From assembly GCF_901538265.1 (NCBI RefSeq), contig NZ_LR593886.1, forward strand, positions 1,736,001 through 1,800,000: a stretch of 64,000 bases of DNA, in the 5' to 3' direction. The notes beneath the pieces are model-generated. The model was not told the origin of the DNA and did no database searches. It worked only from the letters and a program-made list of their open reading frames with translations. This document shows, one piece after another, positions 42,459-52,584 of the stretch. Position numbers and translations under genes: made by a program. This stretch comes from Gemmata massiliana (GTDB taxonomy: Bacteria > Planctomycetota > Planctomycetia > Gemmatales > Gemmataceae). How positions within the stretch are numbered: the first letter of the stretch is position 1; every line of letters begins with the position of its first letter.

Positions 42459-42518
42459 CTGATTTGACGTGGCGCGCGAGCGCACAAGGGCCGGGAAGTC
42501 GCGGGCTTACGGCGGGTA

Positions 42519-42524
42519 TATAAT
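42519..42524 (+). promoter_or_regulatory. TATAAT -10 box upstream of tig
   Basis: A consensus TATAAT stands 85 bases before the tig start. No good -35 hexamer is visible 17 bases upstream. Confidence 0.4.
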
Positions 42525-42608
42525 CCCGCTGCCCCAACTTCCCGGTTTGTCGTTTTAAGGCGACTCATATACGGCACGAGTTCGGCTTCACCGACGGAGG
42601 ATATTGCG

Positions 42609-44135
42609 ATGGCCGACGAAACAACCCCAACCACCGAGGCCCCAAAGGACGACGTCACGGCGACCGCACTCGCCGAGATCGCCGGTGCCGAAGTCGCTGC
42701 CGAGGCGGACGTTAAGCTCCAGCAGGCGGTCGAGATCAAGGACGTTGGGCCGTGCAAGAAGCACGTGAAGGTCACCGTCGAGCGCGGGGCCATCGACAAG
42801 CGGTTCGATGAGAAGTTCACCGAACTGACGCGGAGCGATCAGCCGCAGGTGCGCGGGTTCCGGCCCGGCAAAGCGCCGCGCAAGATGATCGAGAAGCAGT
42901 ACTACGAGAGCGTCGCGGAAGAGATCAAGTCGCAGGTTCTCATGGCGAGCCTCGAACAGCTCGCGGAAGACCAGGCGATCGCGCCGCTCAGCCCGCCGGA
43001 ATTCGACCCGACGCTCGTGAACATCCCGAAGGAAGGGCCGTTCGTTTACGAGTTCGACATCGAAGTGCGCCCCGAGTTCGACCTGCCCGAGTACAAGGGC
43101 ATCAAGCTCCGCCGCCCGGTCCACACCTACACCGCGGACGAGGTCGAGGCCGAAAAGAAGCGGCTGCTCGAGCCCTACGGCCAGATCGTTCCGAAGGAGC
43201 CGGCGGTCGTCGAACTCTTCGACACCGTGACTGCGGACGTCACGATCGCCTTCAACGGCAAGGACATCAACAAGCTCGACGAGGTCCAGGTTAAGGTCGA
43301 GCCGCAACTCGCGCTCTCCGACGGCGTTGCCACGAGCTTCGGCGCGAAGATGAAGGGCGCCAAGCCCGGCGACGTGCGCGTGGTCGATATCACGCTCTCC
43401 AAGGAAACGGCCTCGGAGCAACTCCGCGGAGCGACGGTGCAAGCGACCTTCACCGTGAAAGACGTGAAGACCACGCGCCAGCCGGAAGTGACGCAGGAGC
43501 TTCTGGAAGGCTCCTTCGGCGTCAGCACGCCGGACGCCTTCACCGAACTCGTGCAAGCGGTTCTGGACCGGCGCCTCGAGTACAGTCAGCGCCGCTCGGC
43601 CCGCGAACAGGTGCTGCAAACGATCGCGTCGGCCGCGGCGTGGGATCTGCCGCAAGACATGCTTCGCAAGCAGGCCCGCAAGACGCTCGCCCGCAAGGTC
43701 ATGGAGATGCGCAACGCGGGCATGACCGACGAGCAGATCCAGGGCCGGCGCCGGGTGCTCGAGCAGGACGTGCTCAAGAGCACGGCCGACGCGCTCAAGG
43801 AGCACTTCGTGCTCCAAAAGATCGCCGAGGTCGAGAAGATCGAGATCGAGGAAGAGGACATCGACGTCGAGATCGACCGCATCGCGGAGCAGTCGGGCGA
43901 GAGCTTCCGCAAGGTGAAGGCCCGGCTCGAAAAAGAAGACCTGCTCGAAGCGGTCGCGGCCGACCTGCTCGAGCGCAAGGCGCTGGACCTCATTATCACC
44001 AACGCGACCTACGAAGACTACGAACTGAAGGCGGACGAGCAGCCGGGCGAGGTCGCGACCGTCGAACAGGCCGCGCTCCCCGAGCCCGAAGCCCCGGCCG
44101 AGGGCGGCGAACCGAAGGCCGACACCGCCAGTTGA
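42609..44135 (+). CDS. tig: Trigger factor
   Basis: A 508-residue ribosome-associated chaperone and peptidyl-prolyl isomerase. The ribosome-binding signature GFRPGKAPRKMIE stands at about residues 84-96. A PPIase-like region follows (DTVTADVTIAFNGKDINKLD...), then a long helical C-terminal chaperone domain. It is longer than the usual 430 residues: an acidic Ala-rich N-terminal leader of about 40 residues and a Glu/Pro-rich tail are added. The gene order tig-clpP-clpP is the common bacterial arrangement of folding and proteolysis genes, although clpX does not follow here. Confidence 0.9.
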   Translation: MADETTPTTEAPKDDVTATALAEIAGAEVAAEADVKLQQAVEIKDVGPCKKHVKVTVERGAIDKRFDEKFTELTRSDQPQVRGFRPGKAPRKMIEKQYYESVAEEIKSQVLMASLEQLAEDQAIAPLSPPEFDPTLVNIPKEGPFVYEFDIEVRPEFDLPEYKGIKLRRPVHTYTADEVEAEKKRLLEPYGQIVPKEPAVVELFDTVTADVTIAFNGKDINKLDEVQVKVEPQLALSDGVATSFGAKMKGAKPGDVRVVDITLSKETASEQLRGATVQATFTVKDVKTTRQPEVTQELLEGSFGVSTPDAFTELVQAVLDRRLEYSQRRSAREQVLQTIASAAAWDLPQDMLRKQARKTLARKVMEMRNAGMTDEQIQGRRRVLEQDVLKSTADALKEHFVLQKIAEVEKIEIEEEDIDVEIDRIAEQSGESFRKVKARLEKEDLLEAVAADLLERKALDLIITNATYEDYELKADEQPGEVATVEQAALPEPEAPAEGGEPKADTAS

Positions 44136-44174
44136 CCTCCTGCGTACAGTGTTAGTGACCCCATTCTTGTTTCG

Positions 44175-44219
44175 CCGCGACCCGGCGCGAGAGCGTAATG
44201 GCTCCGCGCCGGGTCGCGG
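44175..44219 (+). terminator. 15-bp stem hairpin between tig and clpP
   Basis: Arms 44175-44189 and 44205-44219 are perfect reverse complements with a 15-base loop. No T-run follows. It could be a processing or attenuation hairpin that separates tig from the clpP genes. Confidence 0.5.
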
Positions 44220-44249
44220 TCGAACGGCTCAGCTCGGAAGGCCAAAATC

Positions 44250-44897
44250 ATGTTCTCACCGTTTGAACCGATGGCCGCGGCCCGCACCTTCGAGCCGACG
44301 CTCCAGCGCGGCCAGACCTCGCGCCAGCGCACGGTCGGCATCGCCGACCTGCTCATGGACAACCGGATCATCTTCCTCGGGGCCGGTCAGGACCTCGGGA
44401 GCCCGGTCATCACCGACCTGATGGCGAGCTTCGTGATCCAGCGCCTCTTGTTCCTCCAGTACGAGAACAAGACCGCGGACATCCACATGTACATCAACAG
44501 CCCCGGCGGGTCCGTTTCCGCCACGCTCGCGATCTACGACACGATGCAGTTCATCGAGGCGCCGATCCACACGTACTGCATGGGCTTGGCGGCTAGCGGC
44601 GCGGCCGTGCTGCTCGCGGCCGGGAGCAAGGGCAAGCGGTACGCGCTGCCGAACTCCAAGGTGATGATCCACCAGCCCTACGGACAGGTCGGCGGGCAGG
44701 TCTCGGACATCGAGATCCAGGCCAACGAGATCATCAAGGAGCGCCAGCGGCTCAACGAGATCCTGGCCAAGCACACCGGCCAGCCGCTCGAGGTCATCGC
44801 CAAGGAAACCGACCGGGACAAGTACTACCACGCGGACGAGGCCAAGGCGTTCGGCCTCGTGGACGAGGTGCTCTCGCGCCCGGAACCCAAGAAGTAA
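44250..44897 (+). CDS. clpP: ATP-dependent Clp protease proteolytic subunit, copy 1
   Basis: A 215-residue Ser protease subunit. The triad is Ser in GLAASGAAVLL, His in KVMIHQPYGQ and Asp in [27 protein letters not shown] is the conserved oxyanion region. It differs from typical ClpP in having ASGA instead of ASMGA around the nucleophile, a variant seen in secondary ClpP paralogues. It would form heptameric rings with ClpX/ClpC-type ATPases, possibly mixed with copy 2. Confidence 0.9.
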   Translation: MFSPFEPMAAARTFEPTLQRGQTSRQRTVGIADLLMDNRIIFLGAGQDLGSPVITDLMASFVIQRLLFLQYENKTADIHMYINSPGGSVSATLAIYDTMQFIEAPIHTYCMGLAASGAAVLLAAGSKGKRYALPNSKVMIHQPYGQVGGQVSDIEIQANEIIKERQRLNEILAKHTGQPLEVIAKETDRDKYYHADEAKAFGLVDEVLSRPEPKK

Positions 44898-45135
44898 ATC
44901 CGACGCGGAACCCGGATCGTGGGGCGCGGAACTGAAGAGAAAAGCAAAAAACGGGAACGAGCCACCGCCCGCTGCCCGTTGCTTTCGCTCCGCACCCCGC
45001 ACCCCGCTTCCCGCGCCTCTACCGCAAGTCCGCCACGCCGCAGGCGCGCGCGACTAACACTCAGGGACACCGCTCATCACCCGCGACCCGCCCGCCCGAT
45101 ACTGAGGGCGCGGCGCTTCGCTCGGAGGACCGAAC

Positions 45136-45753
45136 ATGCCGCTCGTACCGATCGTCGTGGAGAGCCGGGGCCGCGAAGAACGCGCCTACGACATCTACAG
45201 CCGCCTCCTGAAGGACCGGATCATCTTCCTTCAGGGCGTGGTCCAGGACGACATGGCGAACCTGATCGTCGCGCAGATGTTGTACCTCCAGTTTGAAGAC
45301 CCGAAGCGCGACATCAGCCTTTACATCAACAGCCCCGGCGGGAGCGTCACCGCGGGCATGGCGATCTACGACACCATGCAGTTCATCACGTGCGACGTGG
45401 CGACGTACTGCATGGGCCAGGCCGCCAGCATGGGCGCGATGCTCCTGACGGCCGGGACGAAGGGTAAGCGGTACGCCCTGCCGCACGCCCGCGTGATGAT
45501 CCACCAGCCCAGCGCCGGGAGCGAGGGCACCGCGGAAGAGATCCTCATCCACGCGAAGGAGTTCCTCCGCACGAAGGACACGCTGAACAAGCTGATGGCC
45601 AAGCACAGCGGTCAGCCGGTCGAGGCGATCGCGAAGGGCACCGACCGCGACAACTTCATGTCCGCGCAAGAGGCCCGCGACTTCGGTCTGGTCGACAAGG
45701 TTCTGGAACGGATGCCGGCGGAGGTCCTCGCCAACCGCCCGACGGGGGATTAA
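45136..45753 (+). CDS. clpP: ATP-dependent Clp protease proteolytic subunit, copy 2
   Basis: A 205-residue ClpP with canonical motifs: [20 protein letters not shown], nucleophile in [11 protein letters not shown], His in [10 protein letters not shown] and Asp in [10 protein letters not shown]. It is closer to the standard housekeeping ClpP than copy 1. The two genes are 238 bases apart in the same orientation, implying that a hetero-oligomeric ClpP1P2 is possible, as known in several bacteria with paired clpP genes. Confidence 0.92.
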   Translation: MPLVPIVVESRGREERAYDIYSRLLKDRIIFLQGVVQDDMANLIVAQMLYLQFEDPKRDISLYINSPGGSVTAGMAIYDTMQFITCDVATYCMGQAASMGAMLLTAGTKGKRYALPHARVMIHQPSAGSEGTAEEILIHAKEFLRTKDTLNKLMAKHSGQPVEAIAKGTDRDNFMSAQEARDFGLVDKVLERMPAEVLANRPTGD

Positions 45754-45857
45754 GGAGAACCGCCCCCTCTCGTTCCGAACCGGCGCGAGCGCAGGAAATT
45801 GGTTCTGCCCCCTCTCGAAGAACGGGAGGGGGAGGGGGGTAGGTTTTGGGAAGCAGG

Positions 45858-46757
45858 ATGCGACACCACTGGCGGAACCCGCGCTGGTTCACGCACCGCG
45901 TTGCGGCCGGTGGGGTCGTCTGCATCACGTTCGCATTTCTCACGGGTTGCAAAACCAACAACCGGTACGACCTGCTCGAAGCGGAAATCCGCACGCGCGA
46001 GAAAGAACTCGCGGACACGCGGGCCGCGCTCGATCAGTCACGCAACCTGCTCCGCGCTTACGAAGCCTCGCAGCGCCCAGCGCCCACATCCGGTCCGCAA
46101 CCCGGAGCGGTCACCGGGGGAAGTGCGTACTTCCCGGTGAAGGAACTCGCGATCGCACGCGGAACTGGCGGCGTCGACGACGACGGCGTTCCCGGTGATG
46201 AAGGACTACTCGTTGTGATCGTGCCGCGGGACGAGGACGGCTCCGCGGTGAAGGTTCCGGCGCGGGCTTTGGTTGCGGCGTGGGAGATCACCCCCGCGGG
46301 GCTGAAGAATCCCATCGGGTCGTGGAACATCTCGGCCGACAAGCTCCGCCCGACGTGGAAAAGCGGCCTTATTAGCACGGGTTACTTCGTCGCGGTACCG
46401 TGGCAGACGCTCCCGAGTTCGGAACGCGTTCGGGTCGCAGTGCGCTTGGTGACCACCGATGGCCGCACGTTCGAGGCCGATCGCGACATTACCGTGAAAC
46501 CACCTGCTCCGATGCGTGCGGGGGGCGGTGGAGGAAACGTGTTGCCGTACCCGCAGTTGCCTGGCTTCGAGGGGCCGCGTGTGCCCACGATTCCAACCCC
46601 GCCCGGAAGCGGCGGAAACGGGCGCCAGCCGGTCTTCCCGGAAATGCCCCCTCCTGGTGTGCCGCCCGCGATTCCACCTGGCGCGGAAGAACTTCCCACC
46701 CCCGCGCCGTCCAGTGGCGAACGCGGCGCGCGACTGCTACCGCCCGTAAAGCCATAA
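45858..46757 (+). CDS. Lipoprotein with coiled coil and Pro/Gly-rich tail
   Basis: A 299-residue protein. The signal sequence ends in the lipobox FLTGC (about residue 30), so it should be a lipoprotein. A coiled coil follows (YDLLEAEIRTREKELADTRA). Residues about 90-215 are a beta-rich domain (LLVVIVPRDEDGSAVKVPAR, RVAVRLVTTDGRTFEADRDI). The last 80 residues are Gly/Pro-rich and disordered. ATG 45858 is chosen over TTG 45846. Function unknown. Confidence 0.75.
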   Translation: MRHHWRNPRWFTHRVAAGGVVCITFAFLTGCKTNNRYDLLEAEIRTREKELADTRAALDQSRNLLRAYEASQRPAPTSGPQPGAVTGGSAYFPVKELAIARGTGGVDDDGVPGDEGLLVVIVPRDEDGSAVKVPARALVAAWEITPAGLKNPIGSWNISADKLRPTWKSGLISTGYFVAVPWQTLPSSERVRVAVRLVTTDGRTFEADRDITVKPPAPMRAGGGGGNVLPYPQLPGFEGPRVPTIPTPPGSGGNGRQPVFPEMPPPGVPPAIPPGAEELPTPAPSSGERGARLLPPVKP

Positions 46758-46817
46758 AATGGCTCGGGTTCGGTTCAGTTGGCGCATTTGCGAATGTCTC
46801 GCGTTACACGTGGTGCC

Positions 46818-47297
46818 ATGTCCACACTGTCGCATTTCGATGAGTCCGGCGCGTCCCGCATGGTTGATGTCGGTGCGAAGGCCGAAACGCACCGCGTGGC
46901 CCGGGCGTCGGCGGTCGTGCGCATGCTGCCGACCACGCTCGCCCTCATCCGGGACAAACAGGTTTCCAAGGGCGACGTGCTCGAAGTGGCCCGGCTCGCG
47001 GGGATCATGGCGGCGAAGAAGACCGCCGACTTGATCCCGCTGTGCCACCCGCTCCCGCTGACGTCCGTGAAGCTCGATTTCGCGTTCCCGACGGGGGATT
47101 CGCTGCGGATCGAGTCCGCGGTCACGGTTTTCGCCCGAACGGGTGTTGAAATGGAGGCCCTGACTGCGGTTACCGTAGCAGCCCTGACGGTGTACGACAT
47201 GTGCAAAGCCGCCGACCGCGAGATGGTGATCGAGGCGGTCCGGCTGGAAGAGAAGGACGGCGGGAAGAGCGGACACTTCGTTCGCGACCCGGCGTAA
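46818..47297 (+). CDS. moaC: Cyclic pyranopterin monophosphate synthase
   Basis: A 159-residue MoaC, which converts the MoaA product to cPMP in molybdenum cofactor synthesis. Motifs: [53 protein letters not shown] (active-site His-Pro), [20 protein letters not shown] and [13 protein letters not shown] (catalytic Lys/Asp). Full length. I use the ATG at 46818, where homology begins. No other moa gene is adjacent. Confidence 0.92.
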   Translation: MSTLSHFDESGASRMVDVGAKAETHRVARASAVVRMLPTTLALIRDKQVSKGDVLEVARLAGIMAAKKTADLIPLCHPLPLTSVKLDFAFPTGDSLRIESAVTVFARTGVEMEALTAVTVAALTVYDMCKAADREMVIEAVRLEEKDGGKSGHFVRDPA

Positions 47298-47404
47298 CTC
47301 TGTGCGACCCGGGAGCCGTGCCCGCGGTTGCAATTGACGGTCGGCATCACGGGCGTATGCTTTCCGGGTTGCGGCACGCACCGGAAATGCGGGAGGGCCG
47401 CGCG

Positions 47405-48454
47405 ATGGGGACCGCAATGGCAACCGTTTCGCCCGCTACTACTGGCGGAACCGCTCCGGGGATCGATCCCACTCACCGATCCGGCTCGAGGGCCGCGGGT
47501 TTGGCGTTCGCCCCGGTCGCGGCGGATATTGCAGAAGCCGAACGCATCTTCGACAGCACGCTGGCGCCCCACCGCGGCCCGTTCGGACCACTCATCGAGC
47601 ACCTCAAGCACTACCGCGGGAAGCGGCTCCGCCCGGCGCTGCTACTCCTTACGGGTAAAGCCGTTGGGAAGATAACGCCCGCGCACTACACGCTCGCTGC
47701 GGCGATGGAGATGATCCACACCGCGACCCTCGTTCACGACGACGTGCTCGACGAGGCCGAGATGCGCCGGCACGCCCCCACGGTCAACTCCGGGTGGGGC
47801 AATAAGGTCAGCATTCTGCTCGGCGACATGCTGTTCACGCACGCCTTCCACCTGACCAGCACGGTCGACGGGCGCGCGTGCCAGATTACGGGTGAAGTGA
47901 CCAACCGTGTGTGCGCCGGTGAACTCCGGCAGGTCACCGAACGCGGGAACCTCGAACTGACCGAGGCCGACTACTTCGCCATCATCGACGGCAAGACCGC
48001 GGCGCTGACCGAGTGCTGCGGGCGGCTCGGCGCGCTCTACGCGGGCGCGTCCGAGGACGTAGCGGCGAAGCTCGGGAACTACGGGCGGTCGCTGGGGCTG
48101 GCGTTCCAGATCGCGGACGACCTGCTCGACCTCGTCGGCACCGAGGACGCGGCGGGCAAGACCCTCGGCACCGACCTCGAACAGCAGAAACTCACGCTCC
48201 CGGTGATCCACTGCCTGAACCGCCTCGCGCCGACCGAGTCCGCGAAACTCCGCGACGCGATCCGCACCAACGCGGAGGGGCTTGGGGTGCGTGTGCTTCA
48301 GGCGTTGGAAAAGACGCAATCCGTTGCATTTGCCAAGCGCCGGGCGGAGGAACTCGCACGCGCCGCCAAACAAGAGCTGGAGTGCCTCCCGCGCAACGAG
48401 TGCCGCGCGATCCTGGAAGCCATCGCGGAGTGGAGCATCCGCCGGGAGAAGTAA
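47405..48454 (+). CDS. Trans-polyprenyl diphosphate synthase
   Basis: A 349-residue isoprenyl diphosphate synthase. The first Asp-rich motif is DDVLDEA (LVHDDVLDEAEMRR), the second is DDLLD in FQIADDLLDLVG, and the substrate-binding YRGKRLRPALLLL and GNKVSILLGDMLF are present. The residue five before the first motif is small (Ala-Thr), as in long-chain (octa/decaprenyl, IspB-like) enzymes that make the quinone side chain. The start ATG 47405 has GGAGGG upstream; earlier in-frame codons lie within moaC. Confidence 0.88.
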   Translation: MGTAMATVSPATTGGTAPGIDPTHRSGSRAAGLAFAPVAADIAEAERIFDSTLAPHRGPFGPLIEHLKHYRGKRLRPALLLLTGKAVGKITPAHYTLAAAMEMIHTATLVHDDVLDEAEMRRHAPTVNSGWGNKVSILLGDMLFTHAFHLTSTVDGRACQITGEVTNRVCAGELRQVTERGNLELTEADYFAIIDGKTAALTECCGRLGALYAGASEDVAAKLGNYGRSLGLAFQIADDLLDLVGTEDAAGKTLGTDLEQQKLTLPVIHCLNRLAPTESAKLRDAIRTNAEGLGVRVLQALEKTQSVAFAKRRAEELARAAKQELECLPRNECRAILEAIAEWSIRREK

Positions 48455-48477
48455 GAGCGGGACGCGCCCGAACTGTT

Positions 48478-48777
48478 ATGTTCGAGGGCAAGTCGATGGG
48501 AACTCTGGCACCCGAACTGATTCTGCGCGCTGCCTTGTACGTCGTTCACGTTGCCGCGTACACGACACGCAACTGGACGTTTGCGGATCAAGTGCCCCGA
48601 CAGCAGATCCACGATTTGTGGGAAGCCATGCACGAGATCCCGAGTCTCGTGCTGCGGTGGCGTCCCGATGCCGAACAGGAATTGATCCGGTATCTCGATG
48701 AGTACGACCGCAAGTGGCCGAGCCCGCGGTTCCGGGAGATGTACCAGCGCCACTTGGAACACGGGCATCCCGCCTGA
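48478..48777 (+). CDS. Small hypothetical protein
   Basis: A 99-residue helical protein (LILRAALYVVHVAAYTTRNW, QQIHDLWEAMHEIPSLVLRW, LIRYLDEYDRKWPSPRFREM). It starts 23 bases after the polyprenyl synthase stop. The frame is open further upstream inside that gene, but the ATG at 48478 (or 48496) is the plausible start. No family recognised. Confidence 0.6.
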   Translation: MFEGKSMGTLAPELILRAALYVVHVAAYTTRNWTFADQVPRQQIHDLWEAMHEIPSLVLRWRPDAEQELIRYLDEYDRKWPSPRFREMYQRHLEHGHPA

Positions 48778-48822
48778 AGCGCGTCGATCCCGGTCCACGG
48801 GCTACAACCTCACAGTGCCCGT

Positions 48823-49548
48823 ATGAACCCCGAAGACCTCGACCGCTTCTTCACGCAATCGCTCGCCGACCGCAAGCTCTCCGGCGGCGAGAAATCCGCG
48901 CTCACGGACTGGCTCGCGAAGAACGTGAAGACCGACCAGCACCGCGGACTGGTGCGGCGCGCCGCGTTCGACGTCGTGCGCCGGGCGATCGCGGACCCCG
49001 CGTCCGCCGAACTGGTGGAGTGGCTCGAAGACGTGATGAAGGTACTCGCGCCGCTCGCCCCGACCGCTCAAGCGTCTGGTGTGCCCGCGGCCGGGCAAGA
49101 CGAAGCGTTCTTCGCGCCGGGCGAACAGTGCCTCCAGCAAATCCTTCACCGCTTCAGTCAGTGCCGCCGGACCGCAGACGTGTGCGTGTTCACGATCACG
49201 GACGACCGCATTTCGCGCGCGATCCTCGACGCGCACCGGCGCAAGGTGGCCGTGCGGGTCATCACGGACAACGAGAAACAGCACGACGCCGGCTCGGATA
49301 TTCAGAAGTTCCGCGAAGCCGGTATCGCCGTGAAGACCGATGACATGCACGGGCACGCGGATACCGGGCTCAATGGGCACATGCACCACAAGTTCGCGAT
49401 CTTCGACGGCACGCGGCTCCTGAACGGCAGCTACAACTGGACCCGCGGCGCGGCCGACCTGAACTTCGAGAACATCGTTGATACTGCCGACGCGAGTCTG
49501 ATTGCCGCGTTCACCGCCGAATTCGCTCGGTTGTGGAGCCGGTTCTAA
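48823..49548 (+). CDS. PLD-family nuclease
   Basis: A 241-residue protein. The C-terminal 150 residues form a single phospholipase D-like domain with one HKD motif: HMHHKFAIFDGTRLLNGSYN (H-x-K-x4-D, then the G-S-x-N of Nuc-type enzymes). One HKD per chain implies a homodimer, as in Nuc and mitochondrial PLD/Zucchini. The N-terminal 85 residues are helical and unrelated. The stop codon lies inside a 51-bp unit that is tandemly duplicated. Confidence 0.8.
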   Translation: MNPEDLDRFFTQSLADRKLSGGEKSALTDWLAKNVKTDQHRGLVRRAAFDVVRRAIADPASAELVEWLEDVMKVLAPLAPTAQASGVPAAGQDEAFFAPGEQCLQQILHRFSQCRRTADVCVFTITDDRISRAILDAHRRKVAVRVITDNEKQHDAGSDIQKFREAGIAVKTDDMHGHADTGLNGHMHHKFAIFDGTRLLNGSYNWTRGAADLNFENIVDTADASLIAAFTAEFARLWSRF

Positions 49549-49628
49549 CCGGGTACACTCGGTCCCACCTCAAGCATTCGGTTGTGGAGCCGGTTCTAAC
49601 CGGGTACACTCGGTCCCACCTCAAGCAT
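49527..49628. repeat. Exact 51-bp tandem duplication across the end of the PLD gene
   Basis: Unit 1 (49527-49577) and unit 2 (49578-49628) are identical. Unit 1 contains the last seven codons (RLWSRF-stop context) of the PLD gene. Unit 2 is a noncoding copy just upstream of the next gene, starting 29 bases before its ATG. Complete identity implies a recent event. Confidence 0.9.
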
Positions 49629-49657
49629 CCCGCCACGCGCACACGTCCGGAGCCGCG

Positions 49658-51832
49658 ATGACGCGCCTGTATTCGTTCCTCACGGCCGCGCTAGTGGTCG
49701 GTGTCGCTCTCGTTCCGTCTCAGACACTCGCTCCCGCGGCGCAACCGGCAAAGGAACCCGCGGGCGAGTACGTGAATAAGGGGAACCGCCCGGACAGCGT
49801 GCGCGCCACGCTCGCGGCGCACAAGTTGCCAACGCTCGAAGGCAAGTGGTACTCCGCGGGACCGTTCGACAACACCAACAAGACCGGGTTCGACTTCGCG
49901 TTCCCACCCGAGAAGAAGGTCGATCTGAAGGCGACCTACGTGGGCAAGTCCGACGCGAAAGTAACCTGGAAGGAGTACGATACGTTCCGGCTGGGCAAGG
50001 TCATCAACCTTCAGAAACTGTTTCCGGACGTGACGACGGACGCGGTGGTGTATCTCTACCACACGTTCGAGTCACCCAAGGCGTTCAAGCTCCCCATCTC
50101 GCTCGGGAGCGACGACACCATCAGCGTGTTCGTGAACGGCAAGCGCGTGCTGCACGAGGCGCACTTCCGCGGAGCCGCGCCGGACCAGGACTTGGCAGTG
50201 GCCGAGATCAAGGCCGGGACCAACGAACTGCTCATCAAGGTGTGCCAGGAGGCGGGCGGGTGGGCCGTGTACGTGAACCCGGAACTGCCCGACATCGTGC
50301 CGGAAACGATCCGCAAGCGCCTCGACCGCGACTTCCCGTCCAAGAGCGTCGTTGAGTCCGCGCAAACAGCCGCGAAGAACGAAGCCGCATCGTACCGGAT
50401 CGACACGGTTCCCCTCGCGAACGACTGCGTGCTGGAAGTGGGCGGGCTGGCGTTCCGGCCGGACGGGAAGTTGCTCGCCTGCACGCGGCGCGGTGACGTG
50501 TACCTGATCCACAACCCGACCGCGTCGAACCTCGCCGACATCAAAATGACGAAGTTCGCGACCGGGATGCACGAAGCGCTCGGGATGTTCGTCGAGTCCA
50601 ACAACACGGTGTTCGTGGCCCAGCGCCCCGAACTGACGAAGCTCATCGACGCGGACGGCGACGGGCGCGCGGACGAGTACCAGACCGTGTGCGACAAGTG
50701 GGGCGTATCGGGGGACTACCACGAGTACGCCTTCGGCCCCGCGCGCGACAAACAGGGGAACTTCTTCATCACGCTCAACGTCGGGTTCGGCGGCGGGCAC
50801 CAGTCGAAGGCCCCGTGGCGCGGGTGGTGCGTGAAGGTCTCGCCCGAGGGCAAAATGGAACCCTACGCTTGCGGCCTGCGATCGCCCAACGGCATCAACT
50901 TCGCGCCGGACGGCGAACTCTTTTACTGTGACAATCAGGGCGAGTGGTCGGTGACGAACAAGATGCACCACCTCAAAAAGGGCGCGTTCTACGGGCACCC
51001 GGCCGGGTTGCGGTGGGTGAAGGACTCGCCGTTCGCAGAGAAGATGCCGGAGAAGGTCGCGAGCGGGATGTGGTACGACGGGACGCAACCCTCGCAGAAG
51101 AAATGGAACGACCTCGGGCGCACGATCCCGTGGGTGCGCCCGGCCCCGGTGTACCCGGACCTGGACCCGCCGTGCATCTGGTTCCCCTACGGGCGCATGG
51201 GGAAGTCCGTCAGCGAACCGATCTGGGACACCACGGAGGGTAAGTTCGGCCCCTACGCGGGTCAGTGCTTCGTCGGGGACCAGACGAACGCCGTCGTAAT
51301 GCGCGTGGCGCTGGAGCAAGTGAACGGCGTGTACCAGGGCGCGTGCTTCCCGTTCCGGAGCGGCTTGCAGTGCGGGGTGAACCGGCTGTGCTTCGCGCCG
51401 GACGGGAGCCTGTTCGCGGGGCAGACGAACCGCGGGTGGGGCTCGCTCGGCGGCAAGCCCTACGGCCTCCAGCGGATCACGTACACAGGCGTCGAACCGT
51501 GCGATATCCATCACATCAACCTGACGAAAGACGGCTTCGCGCTCACGTTCACCAAGCCGCTGGACCCGAAGACGCTCGGGCAACAGCCCGTGTCGGTGAG
51601 TTCGTACACCTACGCCTACAAGAGCGATTACGGCGGCCCGGAAGTGGACACCCGCGCCGAGAAGGTCGGCGCCGCCGTGCTCTCGAAGGACGGCAAGACG
51701 CTCACCGTTCCGGTGGGCGGGTTGAAAAAGGGCCGCGTGTACGAGTTCCGTCTCGACGGCCCGAAGTCCCGCGCCGGCGAACCCGTACTCCACCCGGAAG
51801 CGTACTACACGCTCAACGAACTGGTGAAGTAA
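49658..51832 (+). CDS. Secreted PVC-type propeller protein
   Basis: A 724-residue exported protein (signal [20 protein letters not shown]). Residues about 45-215 resemble a carbohydrate-binding/PA14-like sandwich ([40 protein letters not shown]). Residues about 240-640 are a glucose-dehydrogenase-like propeller of the planctomycete type ([11 protein letters not shown]-like repeat [53 protein letters not shown]). No heme motif. Related to the propeller part of the giant 21295-25347 protein. Periplasmic; substrate unknown. Confidence 0.8.
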   Translation: MTRLYSFLTAALVVGVALVPSQTLAPAAQPAKEPAGEYVNKGNRPDSVRATLAAHKLPTLEGKWYSAGPFDNTNKTGFDFAFPPEKKVDLKATYVGKSDAKVTWKEYDTFRLGKVINLQKLFPDVTTDAVVYLYHTFESPKAFKLPISLGSDDTISVFVNGKRVLHEAHFRGAAPDQDLAVAEIKAGTNELLIKVCQEAGGWAVYVNPELPDIVPETIRKRLDRDFPSKSVVESAQTAAKNEAASYRIDTVPLANDCVLEVGGLAFRPDGKLLACTRRGDVYLIHNPTASNLADIKMTKFATGMHEALGMFVESNNTVFVAQRPELTKLIDADGDGRADEYQTVCDKWGVSGDYHEYAFGPARDKQGNFFITLNVGFGGGHQSKAPWRGWCVKVSPEGKMEPYACGLRSPNGINFAPDGELFYCDNQGEWSVTNKMHHLKKGAFYGHPAGLRWVKDSPFAEKMPEKVASGMWYDGTQPSQKKWNDLGRTIPWVRPAPVYPDLDPPCIWFPYGRMGKSVSEPIWDTTEGKFGPYAGQCFVGDQTNAVVMRVALEQVNGVYQGACFPFRSGLQCGVNRLCFAPDGSLFAGQTNRGWGSLGGKPYGLQRITYTGVEPCDIHHINLTKDGFALTFTKPLDPKTLGQQPVSVSSYTYAYKSDYGGPEVDTRAEKVGAAVLSKDGKTLTVPVGGLKKGRVYEFRLDGPKSRAGEPVLHPEAYYTLNELVK

Positions 51833-51869
51833 CCCCACCTCGCGCTTACAAAGGCATTCACAGGCTCGC

Positions 51870-51900
51870 GGCGCAGCCAACGAATCGCGTTGGCTGCGCC
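51870..51900 (+). terminator. 13-bp hairpin terminator-like element
   Basis: Arms 51870-51882 and 51888-51900 pair perfectly with a 5-base loop, 38 bases after the propeller gene stop. The T-run is absent. Confidence 0.5.
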
Positions 51901-51932
51901 TGACGCCGTTCAGTTACCGCAACTCGTTACGT

Positions 51933-52445
51933 ATGAACTCACTCAACCCGTTCGACCTCGCGTTCACCGACCCGGCGCACCCGTTCCACGTTCACCACAT
52001 GGAGACGGCGCTGGCCGAGGCCGGCGCCGCCGCCCAGGAGGACGAGGTGCCGGTCGGGGCTGTCATCATTCACCCGGAACTGGGGGCGATCGGGCAGGCG
52101 CACAACATGCGCGAGCAACTCAAAGACCCGACCGCGCACGCGGAGATGATCGCGCTCACGCAGGCCGCCACCGCGCTCAAGTCGTGGCGGCTGGAAAAGT
52201 GCATCCTGTACGTCACGCTCGAACCGTGCCCGATGTGCGCGGGGGGGATCGTTCAGGCCCGGGTGCCGATGGTGGTGTACGGCTGCACCGACCCGAAGGC
52301 CGGGGCGTGCCACACGCTCTACCAGATTGCGAGCGACCCGCGGCTGAACCACCGGGCCGAGGTCGTCGGCGGCGTGCTCGCCGACCGGTGCTCCGCGCTT
52401 CTCACCGACTTCTTCCGCCGGAAGCGCGAGTTGGGCAAGAAGTGA
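51933..52445 (+). CDS. Nucleoside/tRNA-adenosine deaminase-like protein
   Basis: A 170-residue cytidine deaminase-fold enzyme. Zinc site: HAE in [13 protein letters not shown] and PCPMC in [27 protein letters not shown] and [10 protein letters not shown] also fit the TadA/guanine deaminase group. TadA makes inosine at the wobble base of tRNA-Arg. The long N-terminal leader ([20 protein letters not shown]) and the C-terminus differ from the E. coli enzyme, so I leave the symbol open. Confidence 0.82.
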   Translation: MNSLNPFDLAFTDPAHPFHVHHMETALAEAGAAAQEDEVPVGAVIIHPELGAIGQAHNMREQLKDPTAHAEMIALTQAATALKSWRLEKCILYVTLEPCPMCAGGIVQARVPMVVYGCTDPKAGACHTLYQIASDPRLNHRAEVVGGVLADRCSALLTDFFRRKRELGKK

Positions 52446-52584
52446 GTGGCCCGCACAACCGGCGCCACCCGTACCAGTTCCGGATTCTTCGCCGGCCGTT
52501 CGAGCGGTTCCGCGCTCACGTTCGCGGTGGGGCGCTGTTAGACTAAAAGTTAAGTTTCGCGCCCGCCGCACCGGAGTCGCATCT

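Noticed and set aside
47201-47404. N-terminal extension of the polyprenyl synthase inside moaC
   Set aside because: It overlaps moaC in another frame, and a good ribosome-binding site precedes the ATG at 47405.
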